Assembly: GCF_036014215.1 (NCBI RefSeq)
Contig: NZ_CP107921.1
Coordinates: 5,215,501-5,279,500 of the forward strand
DNA from: Streptomyces sp. NBC_00440
GTDB lineage: Bacteria > Actinomycetota > Actinomycetes > Streptomycetales > Streptomycetaceae
Direction of reading: 5' to 3'
DNA length: 64,000 bases
The translations under genes were made by a program, and so were the position numbers. Of the stretch, positions 1 through 9,255 are shown piece after piece. Each line of letters starts with the position of its first letter. The first letter of the stretch is position 1. The notes below the pieces were generated by a model. The model was not told the origin of the DNA and did no database searches. It saw nothing but the letters and a program-made list of their open reading frames with translations.

Positions 1-887
1 GGGGCGAGGGCATCTTCCCGATGGTCCCCGGCCACGAGATCGCCGGAATCGTCGCGGAGGTCGGCCCCGGGGTCACCAAGTTCGCGGTCGGCGACCGGGT
101 CGGTGTCGGCTGCATGGTCGACTCCTGCCGGGAGTGCGACAACTGCAAGGCCGGCCTTGAGCAGTACTGCGCCCAGGGCAACACCGGCACGTACAACGCC
201 CTCGACAAGCAGGGCGAGCCCACCTACGGCGGCTACTCCACGCACATCGTGGTCGACGAGAACTACACCCTGCGCATCCCCGAGGGCATCGGGCTCGACG
301 TGGCCGCGCCGCTGCTCTGCGCCGGGATAACCACCTACTCGCCGCTCGCCCACTGGAACGCCGGCCCCGGCAAGAAGGTCGCCATCGTCGGCCTGGGCGG
401 CCTCGGTCACATGGGTGTCAAGATCGCGCACGCGATGGGCGCCGAGGTGACCGTACTGAGCCAGTCGCTGCGCAAGCAGGAGGACGGGCTGAAGCTGGGC
501 GCCGACCACTACTACGCCACCAGCGACCCGAAGACCTTCGACGAGCTCCGGGGCACCCTGGACCTGATCGTCTCCACGGTCTCCGCGCCGCTCCCGCTCG
601 ACTCGTATCTGAGCCTGCTCAAGACGGACGGCGCCATGGTCAACGTCGGCGCCCCCGAGGAGCCCGTCTCGCTCAACCTGTTCTCGGTCATCGGCGGCCG
701 TAAGACCCTCGCGGGCTCCGGCATCGGCGGTATCCGCGAGACCCAGGAGATGCTGGACTTCTGCGCCGAGCACGGCTTCGGCGCGGAGATCGAGGTGATC
801 GGCGCCGACCGGATCAACGAGGCGTACGAGCGTGTGATCAGCAGCGATGTGCGCTACCGCTTCGTGATCGACACCGCGACCATCTGA
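1..887 (+). CDS. Zinc-dependent alcohol dehydrogenase, CAD/YahK type (5' end outside window)
   Basis: Medium-chain zinc alcohol dehydrogenase that should interconvert alcohols and aldehydes with NADP(H). The reading frame is open from base 3, so the start lies upstream; about 294 residues are visible of a family length near 350. The GHE motif at the left edge belongs to the catalytic zinc site. The structural-zinc cluster follows (four Cys in SCRECDNC plus a Cys eight residues on), then a Rossmann motif GLGGLGHMG. The Cys-rich loop and the ending RYRFVID are typical of the cinnamyl-alcohol dehydrogenase/YahK branch. It appears monocistronic. The substrate cannot be told from sequence. Confidence 0.93.
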   Translation, partial: GEGIFPMVPGHEIAGIVAEVGPGVTKFAVGDRVGVGCMVDSCRECDNCKAGLEQYCAQGNTGTYNALDKQGEPTYGGYSTHIVVDENYTLRIPEGIGLDVAAPLLCAGITTYSPLAHWNAGPGKKVAIVGLGGLGHMGVKIAHAMGAEVTVLSQSLRKQEDGLKLGADHYYATSDPKTFDELRGTLDLIVSTVSAPLPLDSYLSLLKTDGAMVNVGAPEEPVSLNLFSVIGGRKTLAGSGIGGIRETQEMLDFCAEHGFGAEIEVIGADRINEAYERVISSDVRYRFVIDTATI

Positions 888-1027
888 GGCGTCGTCGGGC
901 TTCCCTCTCACTCCGGCCACTACCTCCGGGGTAATCGACGCCTGGCCGCCACCCCGGCAGGATCGGGCACAGAGCGCATCGCCCACCGCGATCCGCCACC
1001 CGCGCCTGATCCTGCCGAGGAGCCCCC

Positions 1028-1375
1028 ATGACCGCGTACGCCGTCGCCCATCTGCGCCCCACCGACCAGCTCGTCGAGGATGTCTTCGTCTACATCGAGA
1101 AGATCCAGTCGACCCTCGACCCGTTCGGCGGGCGCTTCCTCGTCCACGACGCCCAGGTGGAGGTCCGCGAGGGCCAGTGGCCGGGAGCACTGGTGATGAT
1201 CGGCTTCCCCGGGATCGTGGAGGCCCGTGCCTGGTACGACTCCCCGGCCTACCGGGAGCTGATACCGCTGCGCGCCGACCACATCCCGGGCGACGTCGTA
1301 CTCGTGGAGGGTGTGGCACCCGGATACGACGCGGCAGCGACAGCGGCCGGCTACCGGGCCGCGGCGGAGAAGTAG
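1028..1375 (+). CDS. DUF1330 family protein
   Basis: A 115-residue cytosolic protein of the DUF1330 family (dimeric alpha-beta barrel fold). It shows the family core: a GGRFLVHDAQVEV strand, EGQWPG, then ARAWYDSPAYRELIPLR near residues 65-85. The ATG is preceded by GAGGAG at a good distance. The biochemical role of the family is not established. It stands alone, 140 bp after the alcohol dehydrogenase and pointing away from the next gene. Confidence 0.85.
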   Translation: MTAYAVAHLRPTDQLVEDVFVYIEKIQSTLDPFGGRFLVHDAQVEVREGQWPGALVMIGFPGIVEARAWYDSPAYRELIPLRADHIPGDVVLVEGVAPGYDAAATAAGYRAAAEK

Positions 1376-1403
1376 AGCCCTGTTCTGTCCCTGGCGGGCC
1401 CGC

Positions 1404-3035
1404 TCACTCCACCAGCGCGCGGTATCCGGAGCCGAGCCGGTAGTCGCCCGGGTGCCGCACTGTCAGCCCGGTCCACTTCCCGCTCCGGTGCACCGACCCG
1501 CCGCCGCTCGACCGCAGCCAGGGCGAGTACGCGATCCGTACCGTCACCGTCCCCGGCCGCGGCACATGCACCACCAGCCGTGCGTCGCCGCCGCTCACGA
1601 CGCTCGCGGGTGCTTCCACCAGCGGCGTCGCACCGCGTACCCGGTAGATCCGCCAGTGCGCGTCGTGCCAGACCGGCTGGAGCCAGCGCGGCCGCGACCG
1701 TACGAGCGCGGCCTCGCCCTCCGCCGGGCCGTCGGGGCGGCCGTCGTGCAGCACGACGTAACCGACGGCGAACCGGTCCAGCCACGCCCGGTACGTGGCG
1801 GGCGTCAGCGACCCGTCGTAGAAGAGCCGCCCGCGCTCCACGTCGAGCTGGCGGTTCCAGCCGCGGGCCATGTTCACGTGCGGGGCGAGCAGGGTGGCCT
1901 CGCGGTGGTTCCGGGCGGGCACCACCTCGACCCGGGTGCGGTCGGCGCGCAGCCCGTCCAGCGCGGTCACAACGCCCTTCGTGTCGGAGGCCCAGGCGGG
2001 CACGGTGGTGGAGACCCGCAGATCGTCGGCGGTCTTGTCGGCCAGCCAGTAGCAGTTCAGGCAGAGCGCGGCGGCGAGCAGCGCGCACCGCATCCGGGCG
2101 TGCTCGGAGAGGACCGCGACCAGCAGCACGACCGGACCCACCAGACCGACGAGCCGCTCCACGTTCGTCCCGATGGGGGAGGGGATCAGATACGTCAGGA
2201 CGACGCCGGCGCCGTACACCAGCGCGCTGTACCGGACGATCCGGGGCCGCGCGGCGATCCCCAGCGCGGCGCACGCGGCCAGCGGCATCCAGAGCTTCCC
2301 GGCCGCCATCGGCTGCTCACCCTGGAACGGGAAGACCAGCGTCGTCGCGCCGACCACCACGCACGGCGGCAGCGCGAGCCGCAGGGCCCGGCGCCACTGC
2401 CGGTCGAGCAGCAGGGCGCCCGCGATGACCAGCAGGAACAGCCCGGCCACCGGACTCGCCATGGTCGTCAGCGCCGCGCACACGGGCGCCGCGACCCGGC
2501 GTTCCAGCCACAGCACGGCGAGCAGGCCGATCGCCACCCCCACCGCGAAGGTGGTCCGGCCGGACGCGACGTCGCACCAGAGCGCTAGCGCACCGAGCAC
2601 CGCGGGCGCGAGCGGCCACCGCACGCCGGTGCGCACGACGAGAAAGGAGAGCACCCAGGTCCCGCCGGCTCCGGCCAGTACGGAGACGGTCCTGGCACCG
2701 CACCAGGCCATCAGATACGGCGTCAGCAGGCTGTAGTTGGCGGTGTGGGTCCCGCCGTACCAGAACAGGTTGTACGCCGAAGCCGGATGCCGGGACGCGA
2801 AACCGGCCCAGGCGAACTGGGCGGCCAGATCCCCGCCCCCGGTGGCCAGCACGGCCGCCCACACCGCGTACAGCGGAAGGACGCAGCCGGTGGCCACCAG
2901 CGGCACGAACCACCATCGTCCGGATATCCGGCCGGATATCCGCCCGGACCGGAGCCCGGAGTTCTGTCCGGAACTCTGTCCGGACCGTATGTTCCCCCCG
3001 GCGCGCAGCCGAACAACGCTCTCAGTCATCCCCAC
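1404..3035 (-). CDS. Polytopic membrane protein, GT-C-like topology
   Basis: A 543-residue integral membrane protein. About ten hydrophobic segments lie between residues 40 and 340, and a soluble C-terminal domain (roughly 345-543) carries beta-rich stretches. The layout resembles GT-C type glycosyltransferases and other actinobacterial envelope membrane proteins, but no catalytic motif could be assigned. The GTG at 3035 is the better spaced to an AGGG ribosome-binding site; an in-frame ATG at 3029 is the alternative. The N-terminal tail (residues about 14-40) is a Ser-Gly-Arg/Gln low-complexity stretch made by a 12-bp tandem repeat. It faces the L,D-transpeptidase tail to tail on the same strand. 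Confidence 0.75.
   Translation of the reverse strand: MGMTESVVRLRAGGNIRSGQSSGQNSGLRSGRISGRISGRWWFVPLVATGCVLPLYAVWAAVLATGGGDLAAQFAWAGFASRHPASAYNLFWYGGTHTANYSLLTPYLMAWCGARTVSVLAGAGGTWVLSFLVVRTGVRWPLAPAVLGALALWCDVASGRTTFAVGVAIGLLAVLWLERRVAAPVCAALTTMASPVAGLFLLVIAGALLLDRQWRRALRLALPPCVVVGATTLVFPFQGEQPMAAGKLWMPLAACAALGIAARPRIVRYSALVYGAGVVLTYLIPSPIGTNVERLVGLVGPVVLLVAVLSEHARMRCALLAAALCLNCYWLADKTADDLRVSTTVPAWASDTKGVVTALDGLRADRTRVEVVPARNHREATLLAPHVNMARGWNRQLDVERGRLFYDGSLTPATYRAWLDRFAVGYVVLHDGRPDGPAEGEAALVRSRPRWLQPVWHDAHWRIYRVRGATPLVEAPASVVSGGDARLVVHVPRPGTVTVRIAYSPWLRSSGGGSVHRSGKWTGLTVRHPGDYRLGSGYRALVE
2921..2986. repeat. Degenerate 12-bp tandem repeat inside the membrane-protein gene
   Basis: Five to six copies of a 12-bp unit starting CGGATATCCGGC lie head to tail and stay in frame. 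They encode the SGQ/SGR-rich N-terminal tail of the membrane protein. Copy number could vary without breaking the frame. Confidence 0.7.
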
Positions 3036-3082
3036 GGGGAAACCCTAGGGGGTGCGGCAGGCCGAGCCCCAGTGTTTCCGGG

Positions 3083-4315
3083 TCACTTCAGGGCGCTGCC
3101 GGCCGTCCACTTGTCCCAGGAGAGGTTCCAGCCGTTGATGCCGTTGTCCGGGGCGACATTGCCGCCGCCCGCGGAGTTCTTCACGATGACCACGTCACCG
3201 ATCAGTGAGTTGGTGTAGAACCAGCCGGCCGGGGTGGAGGTGTCCGTACCGCCCTGCGCGTCCCGCATCCCGACGCAGCCGTGGCTGGTCGCCTGCGCGC
3301 CGAACGTGCTCGGCGCGGCCCAGTAGTTGCCGTGGATGAAGGTTCCCGAACGGGTCAGGCGCTGCGCGTGCGGCACGTCCGGGATGTTGTACTCGCTGCC
3401 GAGCCCGACCGTCGTGCTGTCCATCTTGGTCTGCTGGTACTTCTCCGAGATCACCATCGTGCCGTTGTAGGTGCCGTGGGCGGGGGAGCCGCTGGAGACC
3501 GGGATGGTCTTGAGCGGGCTGCCGTCGCGCACCACGGTCATCGACTGCTTCGCCGCGTCCACCGTGGAGATCTGCGACCGCCCGACGGTGAACGTGAACG
3601 TCTTGTCCTGCACCCCGAACACACCGGGGGAGACCTCGACGCCGGCCAGATTCAGCCGCACTTCCACGACCGACCCGGGTGTCCAGTACGCCTTCGGCCG
3701 GAAGTCCAGCCGCTGCGGATTGAACCAGTGGCCCACGGCCTGCTCGCCGCCGCTCGACGTGATGGTGACGGCCGATTCGACGGCCTTCTCGTTCTTCACC
3801 GGCTTGTCGAGGTTGAAGGAGACCTCCATGCCGACACCGACCTTGGTGCTGGCCTCCGGGGTGAAGAACGCGATCACCGAATTGGCCTCGGAGACGGTGG
3901 TGAAGTGGGCGATCTTCGCCAGGGTCTTGCCGCCCGGGTCCTTGGCCTTCGCGGTGAGCACGTACGGCGTGCCGCGCTCCAGGCCCTTGTCCGGCCGCCA
4001 GGAGACCTTGGACCCGGCCATCGCACCCGGCACGGCCCGGCCGGTGTTCTGGTCCGTCAGAGTGACCGAGGTCAGGGTGCCGTTCTCGACGGCGGCCCGG
4101 ATGTCCCCGGTGTTGATGCCGACGTTCTTGGCGCCGTCCCCGGGCGTGGTGGTGAGCCGGGCCCGGGGCGTACTCGTACTGGTGGGCACCGGGGTCTTCG
4201 TACCGCCGCTGCCGCCGCCGGACCCCGCGGAGCAGGCGGCGAGTGCCAGCGCCCCGACGCTGAGCAGGGCCAGCAGGACGGCCCATCGGATCCGAATGCG
4301 GCTGATCGGTATCAA
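3083..4315 (-). CDS. L,D-transpeptidase lipoprotein (YkuD domain with Ig-like domains)
   Basis: Cell-wall enzyme that makes 3-3 peptidoglycan cross-links outside the membrane. The TTG start at 4315 has GGAGG eight bases upstream and gives a compact lipoprotein signal, with lipobox LAAC (Cys about 28) after an LLALLSVGALAL core. The ATG at 4444 would add 43 atypical residues. Ig-like beta domains occupy roughly residues 60-240. The YkuD catalytic domain follows, with the HGNYW region and the active site SHGC (Cys about 347). The Gly/Ser/Thr-rich linker after the lipobox is usual for surface lipoproteins. It diverges from the DnaN-like gene. Confidence 0.9.
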   Translation of the reverse strand: MIPISRIRIRWAVLLALLSVGALALAACSAGSGGGSGGTKTPVPTSTSTPRARLTTTPGDGAKNVGINTGDIRAAVENGTLTSVTLTDQNTGRAVPGAMAGSKVSWRPDKGLERGTPYVLTAKAKDPGGKTLAKIAHFTTVSEANSVIAFFTPEASTKVGVGMEVSFNLDKPVKNEKAVESAVTITSSGGEQAVGHWFNPQRLDFRPKAYWTPGSVVEVRLNLAGVEVSPGVFGVQDKTFTFTVGRSQISTVDAAKQSMTVVRDGSPLKTIPVSSGSPAHGTYNGTMVISEKYQQTKMDSTTVGLGSEYNIPDVPHAQRLTRSGTFIHGNYWAAPSTFGAQATSHGCVGMRDAQGGTDTSTPAGWFYTNSLIGDVVIVKNSAGGGNVAPDNGINGWNLSWDKWTAGSALK

Positions 4316-4639
4316 AGCTCTCGCCTCCACTGCGACGAGGAAGGGCCAGGCGGATTGCCCGGCCTTGGCACGTCCTGTCGGTGTTCGGTCGCCTTTCGGC
4401 TGGCTTTCTGTCTGCAGTCTGCGGCAGCCGACGCGGAGTGACACTTCTGATTGCGCTTACCGGGGGGTGCGGGGGCCGGGCGGGGCTGCCGGTGACGGGC
4501 CGGATTGTCAGTGGCAGCCGGTACGGTCACGGATCCTCGGGCGCACGCCGGCCCAGCCACCGCAACGGGCCCGACCGGCCCGGACCGGCCCGGCCAGCCC
4601 GAACGAGCCCCGCATCACCGACAAGGAAGGCGCCCCGCC
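4316..4639. other. 324-bp divergent intergenic region
   Basis: No gene is supported here. It must hold the promoters of the L,D-transpeptidase (left) and the DnaN-like gene (right). A small hairpin (8-bp stem, 4344-4364, one G-U pair) lies in the transpeptidase leader about 30 bases before its start. No riboswitch was recognised. Confidence 0.5.
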
Positions 4640-5755
4640 ATGGAGTTCCGCACCGACCGCAGCACATTCGCCGAGACCGTGACCTGGGCGGCCCGGGTGC
4701 TCCCGGCCAGATCGCCGATGCCCGTGCTCGGCGGGCTGCTCCTGGCGGCGGAAGGCTCCACGCTGCGCGTCTCCGGCCTCGACTACGAGGCGTCGGCGTG
4801 CATCGAAGTGCCGGTGGACACCGTGCGGCCGGGGAAGGCCCTCGTCATGGGGCGCAGGCTGCTCGACATCTGCCGGGTGCTGCCCGAGGGGCCGGTCGAG
4901 TGCGCGATCGAGGCCTCCCGCTTCACGGTGACCGGTGCCGGAACCAGTTTCGGGCTCTCCCTGCTGCCGCTCGACGACTATCCGGCCCTGCCGGACCTGC
5001 CCGAGCTGCGCGGGGCGGTGGACGCGGGCGAGTTCGCGGCGGCGGTCGCGCATGTCGTGGTGGCCGCCGGCCGCGACGACGCCCTGCCGGTGCTGACCGG
5101 GATCAGGGTGAGCCTGGACGGCGGCACGATGACGCTGGCCGCCACCGACCGCTACCGCTTCGCGGTGCGCACGCTCGGTTGGAAGCCGGACTCCGGCGCC
5201 GGCCCGGCCGACGTCGTCGTCCCGGCCCGCCGCCTGGCCGAGATCGCCCGCTCCCTCAGCCGTACGGGGATGGTTCGGGTGGCCCTGGGCGACGGTTCCA
5301 TCGGCTTCGGCAACGCCGGGATGCGGACGACGGTGCGTCTTCTCGACGGCCGACTGCCGCGCCACGACAAGCTGTTCACCATGGAGAGCCCGGTCGTCAC
5401 GGTGACGGACCGGGCCCCGCTGCTGGAGGCGGTCAGACGCGTCGCGGTGGTCGCCGAGGGCGACAGCCCCGTACGCCTGGACTTCTCACCCGAAGCGGTC
5501 CACCTGCACGCGGGGTACGAGGACGACGTGGCCTCACAGCGCCTGCCATCCCGCCTGGAAGGCGCCGACGACATCATGGTCGCCTTCAACCCGGCCTATC
5601 TGACGGATGCGTTGAGCGCCATGGACAGCCACTCCGTACGGTTCGATCTGCTCGGCCCCGGCCAGCGGGCCCTGCTGACCGGCCTGTCCACCCCGGACGC
5701 CGAACCGGACCCGTCCCACCGGCATCTGCTGATGTCGGTGAAGCCGCTGATGTGA
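4640..5755 (+). CDS. DNA polymerase III beta subunit (sliding clamp) paralogue
   Basis: A 371-residue protein with the three-domain DnaN architecture, close to full length for a bacterial clamp. Family features include the N-terminal TFAETVTWAARVLPARSP segment, the middle-domain LPVLTGIRVSL strand with TDRYRFAVR, and the C-terminal RHLLMSVKPLM that matches the usual clamp tail. The ATG at 4640 has GGAAGG nine bases upstream. None of the usual neighbours (dnaA, recF, gyrB) is present, so this is very probably a second clamp and not the housekeeping dnaN. A role in a specialised polymerase or repair pathway is inference. Confidence 0.88.
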   Translation: MEFRTDRSTFAETVTWAARVLPARSPMPVLGGLLLAAEGSTLRVSGLDYEASACIEVPVDTVRPGKALVMGRRLLDICRVLPEGPVECAIEASRFTVTGAGTSFGLSLLPLDDYPALPDLPELRGAVDAGEFAAAVAHVVVAAGRDDALPVLTGIRVSLDGGTMTLAATDRYRFAVRTLGWKPDSGAGPADVVVPARRLAEIARSLSRTGMVRVALGDGSIGFGNAGMRTTVRLLDGRLPRHDKLFTMESPVVTVTDRAPLLEAVRRVAVVAEGDSPVRLDFSPEAVHLHAGYEDDVASQRLPSRLEGADDIMVAFNPAYLTDALSAMDSHSVRFDLLGPGQRALLTGLSTPDAEPDPSHRHLLMSVKPLM

Positions 5756-5911
5756 GCGGAAGGGCGGGGCGGTACGGCGTCCGGAGCACCGCCCCGGTCC
5801 GCCCCGGTGCCCGCTCCGAACGCGGTCGGCCCGTCGAGCGCACCGCGGCGGAAGCTCAGCGCTCATCCCGGGATCGCAGAACACACGATCCACAGGGTCT
5901 GGCAATTTCTC

Positions 5912-6274
5912 TTACTCTCCATCAGCCGCCTGCAACGGGCATCCGGTGCCGACGCGCACCTCAAGATCGGCTCGCAGGGCGGCGAGTTCGGCCATGCGCG
6001 CGTCGATGACGTGGATCTTCTCCTCGAACAACGCGGACAGTGCTTCCGCGGTATCCGGCGCGTCGCGCAGTGCCTCGCCGTGCCGTGCGACCTCCGCCAG
6101 TGAGAATCCGAGCGCCTGCGCGGTGCGGATGTAGTGCAGCCAGGTCACCGTCTCGGGCGGGAAGTCGCGATAGCCGTTGGCCAGCCGCCGGCCTGCGACG
6201 AGGCCGAGCTTCTCGTAGAACCGAATGGCGTCCTTCGTGACGCCCGCTTGTGCGGCCAGCTCTCCGATACGCAT
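5912..6274 (-). CDS. MerR family transcriptional regulator
   Basis: A 120-residue MerR-type activator. Residues 1-40 form the winged helix (MRIGELAAQAGVTKDAIRFYEKLGLV), followed by a dimerisation coiled coil (about 75-108). One Cys lies near the C-terminus (GTGCPL), reminiscent of the heavy-metal or redox-sensing branch but lacking a full metal-binding loop. The ATG at 6274 is the only start consistent with the family N-terminus. It diverges from the MBL-fold hydrolase and a MerR-type promoter lies between them, so the hydrolase is the likely target. Confidence 0.92.
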   Translation of the reverse strand: MRIGELAAQAGVTKDAIRFYEKLGLVAGRRLANGYRDFPPETVTWLHYIRTAQALGFSLAEVARHGEALRDAPDTAEALSALFEEKIHVIDARMAELAALRADLEVRVGTGCPLQAADGE

Positions 6275-6295
6275 GCCCCTCCGTCGGATCGCGGC

Positions 6296-6326
6296 TTGAC
6301 CTTGGAGCGTACTCCACTGTTTAGCG
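6296..6326 (+). promoter_or_regulatory. MerR-type promoter/operator with 19-bp spacer
   Basis: A TTGACC -35 box is followed by a 19-bp spacer and a TTAGCG -10-like hexamer. The spacer carries the dyad GGAG-CGTA-CTCC. An over-long spacer holding an inverted repeat is the hallmark of promoters twisted open by MerR proteins. It points at the MBL-fold hydrolase gene 120 bp downstream. Confidence 0.65.
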
Positions 6327-6448
6327 TGAAGCGTTGCTGCCCAGCACGACGCCACCGCGGTCCGCTCGGTGACCCGGTGCGCGGCCCACCGCGCCGCGAA
6401 CCGGCTGTTCGTCACCGATCCCGAACCGCATATCTGGAGGGGAACCTG

Positions 6449-7345
6449 ATGCGCATCCATCACCTGAACTGCGGCACGATGCAGCCGGTCGGCGGCCGGC
6501 TCATCAACGGCAACCGGCTGCCGTTCCGGACCGCCCGGATGATCTGCCACTGCCTGCTGATCGAGACCGACCAGGGACTGGTGCTGGTGGACACCGGGAT
6601 CGGCCTGCGCGACATCGCCGACCCCAGGCGATCCCTGGGCCGCGAATTCCTGTTCCTCACCCGTCCGCGCCTCGACCTCGCCGAGACAGCGGTGCGTCAA
6701 GTGACCGGGCTGGGATACTCGGCCGACGACGTCAGGCACATCATCCTGACCCACCTCGACCTCGACCACGCCGGCGGGCTGCCCGACTTCCCCAAGGCAA
6801 AGGTCCACCTCCACGCGACCGAGCACCGAGCCGCGATGGGAACCACCGCACGGGCTGAACGATTCCGTTACCGAGCCGGTCAATTGGCCCATGGACCCGA
6901 CTGGGTCACCTACGACCCCACCGGCGGAGACCGCTGGTTCGGCTTCGAGGCCGTACGGCAACTCCGGGGAATATCCGCCGACATCGCGCTGATACCGCTG
7001 CCCGGCCACACCCGCGGCCACGCCGGTGTGGCGGTGCGCCGCCACGAGGGAACGGAGAGCGCGACCGGCCCCCAATGGCTGCTGCACGCCGGGGACGCCT
7101 ACTTCTCCCCCGGCGAGATCGACCCACTCGCTCCACGCTCCACCCCGGGACTGGCCCTCTTCCAGACCCTGGTCCAGGCCGACGGCCCGGCCCGCCACCG
7201 CAACCAGGCCCGGCTGCGCGAACTGGCCAGAGACCATGGCGATCAGATCGACATCTTCTCCGCCCATGATCCGGTCGAACTTGACCGCTGCCGGCAGAAC
7301 GAGCCGCGGACCGCTGGGCACGAACGCCACGATCGAGCCCGGTAG
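6449..7345 (+). CDS. MBL-fold metallo-hydrolase
   Basis: A 298-residue metallo-beta-lactamase-fold hydrolase. The metal motif is THLDLDHAGG (an HxDxDH variant of HxHxDH) near residue 107; further ligands are GHTRGHAG and HAGDAYF, and a late SAHDP supplies the last His. This set resembles lactonase-like and other small-ester MBL hydrolases. The ATG at 6449 has GGAGG eight to twelve bases upstream. It is probably controlled by the divergent MerR gene. Quorum-quenching lactonase activity is one possibility but cannot be shown from sequence. Confidence 0.88.
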   Translation: MRIHHLNCGTMQPVGGRLINGNRLPFRTARMICHCLLIETDQGLVLVDTGIGLRDIADPRRSLGREFLFLTRPRLDLAETAVRQVTGLGYSADDVRHIILTHLDLDHAGGLPDFPKAKVHLHATEHRAAMGTTARAERFRYRAGQLAHGPDWVTYDPTGGDRWFGFEAVRQLRGISADIALIPLPGHTRGHAGVAVRRHEGTESATGPQWLLHAGDAYFSPGEIDPLAPRSTPGLALFQTLVQADGPARHRNQARLRELARDHGDQIDIFSAHDPVELDRCRQNEPRTAGHERHDRAR

Positions 7346-7358
7346 TCGAGCCCGGTAG

Positions 7359-7448
7359 CGGCGGCTGTGTGGCCTGGCACGTGACGTCGGGATCTCCCGG
7401 GCCACCGGCCACCGCTACCTGCGCGAGGGCATCGACGCTCTGGCGTAA
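7359..7448 (+). pseudogene. IS5-type transposase relic (helix-turn-helix piece)
   Basis: Between two in-frame stops the DNA reads RRLCGLARDVGISRATGHRY and then LREGIDALA. This matches the N-terminal helix-turn-helix region of Streptomyces DDE transposases as I know them. Nothing else of the gene is left, so this is a footprint of a lost insertion sequence. It marks the left edge of the acquired segment that follows. Confidence 0.6.
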
Positions 7449-7634
7449 ACGAGGCTCCCGACACGCTGCCAGGAGAAGGCCAGTCGTGGGGGAGCCAGCC
7501 TGCTCACGCCCGCATCGCGGGGTAGCCGGCCGGTCGGCCTTGGCCACACGGATCGGCAGCTCACGCCCGTGCCGCCGAGCCTGTGGTGCCGTGTGCCCCC
7601 ACGGCGGGCATCTATCGGCAGAGAGGTTGCGGTC

Positions 7635-8438
7635 TTAGGCTGTTTGGCGTCGGTAGGTTCGGTCGCGCCTGCGTGCGAGCCACGAATCGGGCCGTCGGTG
7701 CGAGCGCTCGACGTACAGCGGTGTCGCTAAAATCAGTCTCTCTGACCACTCTCGTTGGGTACTGAGAAGCACGCGCGCATGTCCCCTGAGGCGTCCCTCT
7801 TGTTCAGCGGGATGCTCGCGAGCGATGTGTCGATAGACCCACTGGCAGACCTGCTCGGGGTCGTTGAGTCCTGACCGGTGGATTTCGGGGCTGCCAAGGA
7901 CCGGGGGCAGATCGTCATTCCCGGACCTGTCTGAGTCCTCGATCTGACGGATGAGCTTGTAAAGCCATGAGGTGCCAGAGCCCATCCAGCCAGCCCCCAG
8001 CGGGTCGCCAGGGCTGACAGGCTTGCAACCGCCGACGACCAGGTGGCGCGCATCACCGCAAAGGAGCAACTTCACAGGCTTGTCCTGGCCTACTGTCTCC
8101 CCGGGCATTACTCCCGCAAAGAGAGCGATGTCCTGGACGGCAGGTACGCGGCCATCTCGCCCACCCGTTGAGTAGCCCATGGGTAGATCAAAACTGATCC
8201 AGCCCGGGTGTTCGACCACGGGATCCGTGAAGGGTTTGGCAAGTTCCTTCACAGACCGGAGGGCTTGATTGAAGAGCTCTGGCAGGCCCGCATCTTCGGG
8301 TTTCCCTGGAGCCTTGGAAAAGGTGATCTTGGGAGTCAGGGAAAGTTCACCAGATGTAGATCGTGTTGAAGTGGGTAATCCAACTCGACAGAGCTCGTCG
8401 CGGATCTTGCGCTCCGATATGTATACGAGGTCTGGCAT
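7635..8438 (-). CDS. Hypothetical protein, possibly SAVMC3_10250/DUF7019-like
   Basis: A 267-residue protein without signal peptide or membrane segment. The opening MPDLVYISERKIRDEL and the central LLLCGDARHLVVGG plus GSGTSWLYKLIRQIE segments recall a Streptomyces hypothetical family (SAVMC3_10250 type), from memory only. The C-terminus is Arg-rich. The upstream region and gene are visibly less G+C-rich than the core genes, with more A/T at third positions, which suggests acquisition. Function unknown. Confidence 0.6.
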   Translation of the reverse strand: MPDLVYISERKIRDELCRVGLPTSTRSTSGELSLTPKITFSKAPGKPEDAGLPELFNQALRSVKELAKPFTDPVVEHPGWISFDLPMGYSTGGRDGRVPAVQDIALFAGVMPGETVGQDKPVKLLLCGDARHLVVGGCKPVSPGDPLGAGWMGSGTSWLYKLIRQIEDSDRSGNDDLPPVLGSPEIHRSGLNDPEQVCQWVYRHIAREHPAEQEGRLRGHARVLLSTQREWSERLILATPLYVERSHRRPDSWLARRRDRTYRRQTA

Positions 8439-8608
8439 GTTATTAAGCCTCTGAGTCGTTCTCGCTGAGATTTAACGGATTTCGTGCTCATTCTCGGCGA
8501 TTAATTGTAGTCTCGTTGAGCTAGGCATTTGTTTGGGGAACTGTGAGCCTGCACCCCCACGCGACCCGTTGCGCTTCGCTAGTAACTGTTGGGTGGCCAC
8601 GGCTGTGC

Positions 8609-9034
8609 TCAATTGAGAGCCGCACTGGGGATGAAGGCCACGAGGCCGGAGAGGAAGCTGCCGATCGCAGCTAGCGTCACGAGGGCGGCCTTGCCATCTG
8701 TGAAAAGTCCTGAGCAGAAGGTGCGGACCTGGCGTCGCAAGATCAGCATCTTGAGCTTCTGCCAACGATGCTGGCGGATGTGGCAGCCCATAAGGAGTCC
8801 GGCCGCGTTGTTGCGGCAACCATCTTCCCGTCCTCTGACGGGGGCGCCGCATGTCGCTGGCGCTTGGAAGAGTGACCAGATCAGGACCAGAGCTGACAGA
8901 GTGGCGACAACCGTCGGCCCCGCTGCCTTGTTGATCCATGCGGCGATCAGCAAGACCGCCGCGATAATGCCCCACCATTGCCCCAAGCCGCCGAGTCGAC
9001 TGCTTCTCGCCCCCGAAGTCGCCATGGTCTCCAT
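8609..9034 (-). CDS. Hypothetical membrane protein in acquired region
   Basis: About 141 residues from the ATG at 9034; starts at 9025 or 9190 are also possible and none has a strong ribosome-binding site. Two adjacent hydrophobic segments (WWGIIAAVLLIAAWI and TVVATLSALVLIWSLF) precede a Cys-containing loop (three Cys between CGAP and MGCH), a basic stretch, and a third hydrophobic segment at the C-terminus. Not recognised. Its low G+C flanks group it with the neighbouring hypothetical gene. Confidence 0.5.
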   Translation of the reverse strand: METMATSGARSSRLGGLGQWWGIIAAVLLIAAWINKAAGPTVVATLSALVLIWSLFQAPATCGAPVRGREDGCRNNAAGLLMGCHIRQHRWQKLKMLILRRQVRTFCSGLFTDGKAALVTLAAIGSFLSGLVAFIPSAALN

Positions 9035-9255
9035 CGTGACGAGACGTGTGCGTCCCAGCGGCCCGCCCTGGCTTCCTGGCTGAAAAGGACCTGAAGGTGG
9101 CCGATGAGCGATGTCGGACAACCCGCTGTGGCCCAGGGTGGGGGCCATGGCCACAGAGGTTACTGAGGTAGTCAGCGGCTTCTTGCCCATTTCCGGAGAC
9201 GGAGCGATTCCTTCGGGCGGGACGGCCCCCAGTTCGCCTCGAAGGGGTCACCTGG

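Noticed and set aside
5756..5911. Terminator after the clamp gene
   Set aside because: Only weak GGGCGGT/ACCGCCC pairing is visible; not strong enough to call.
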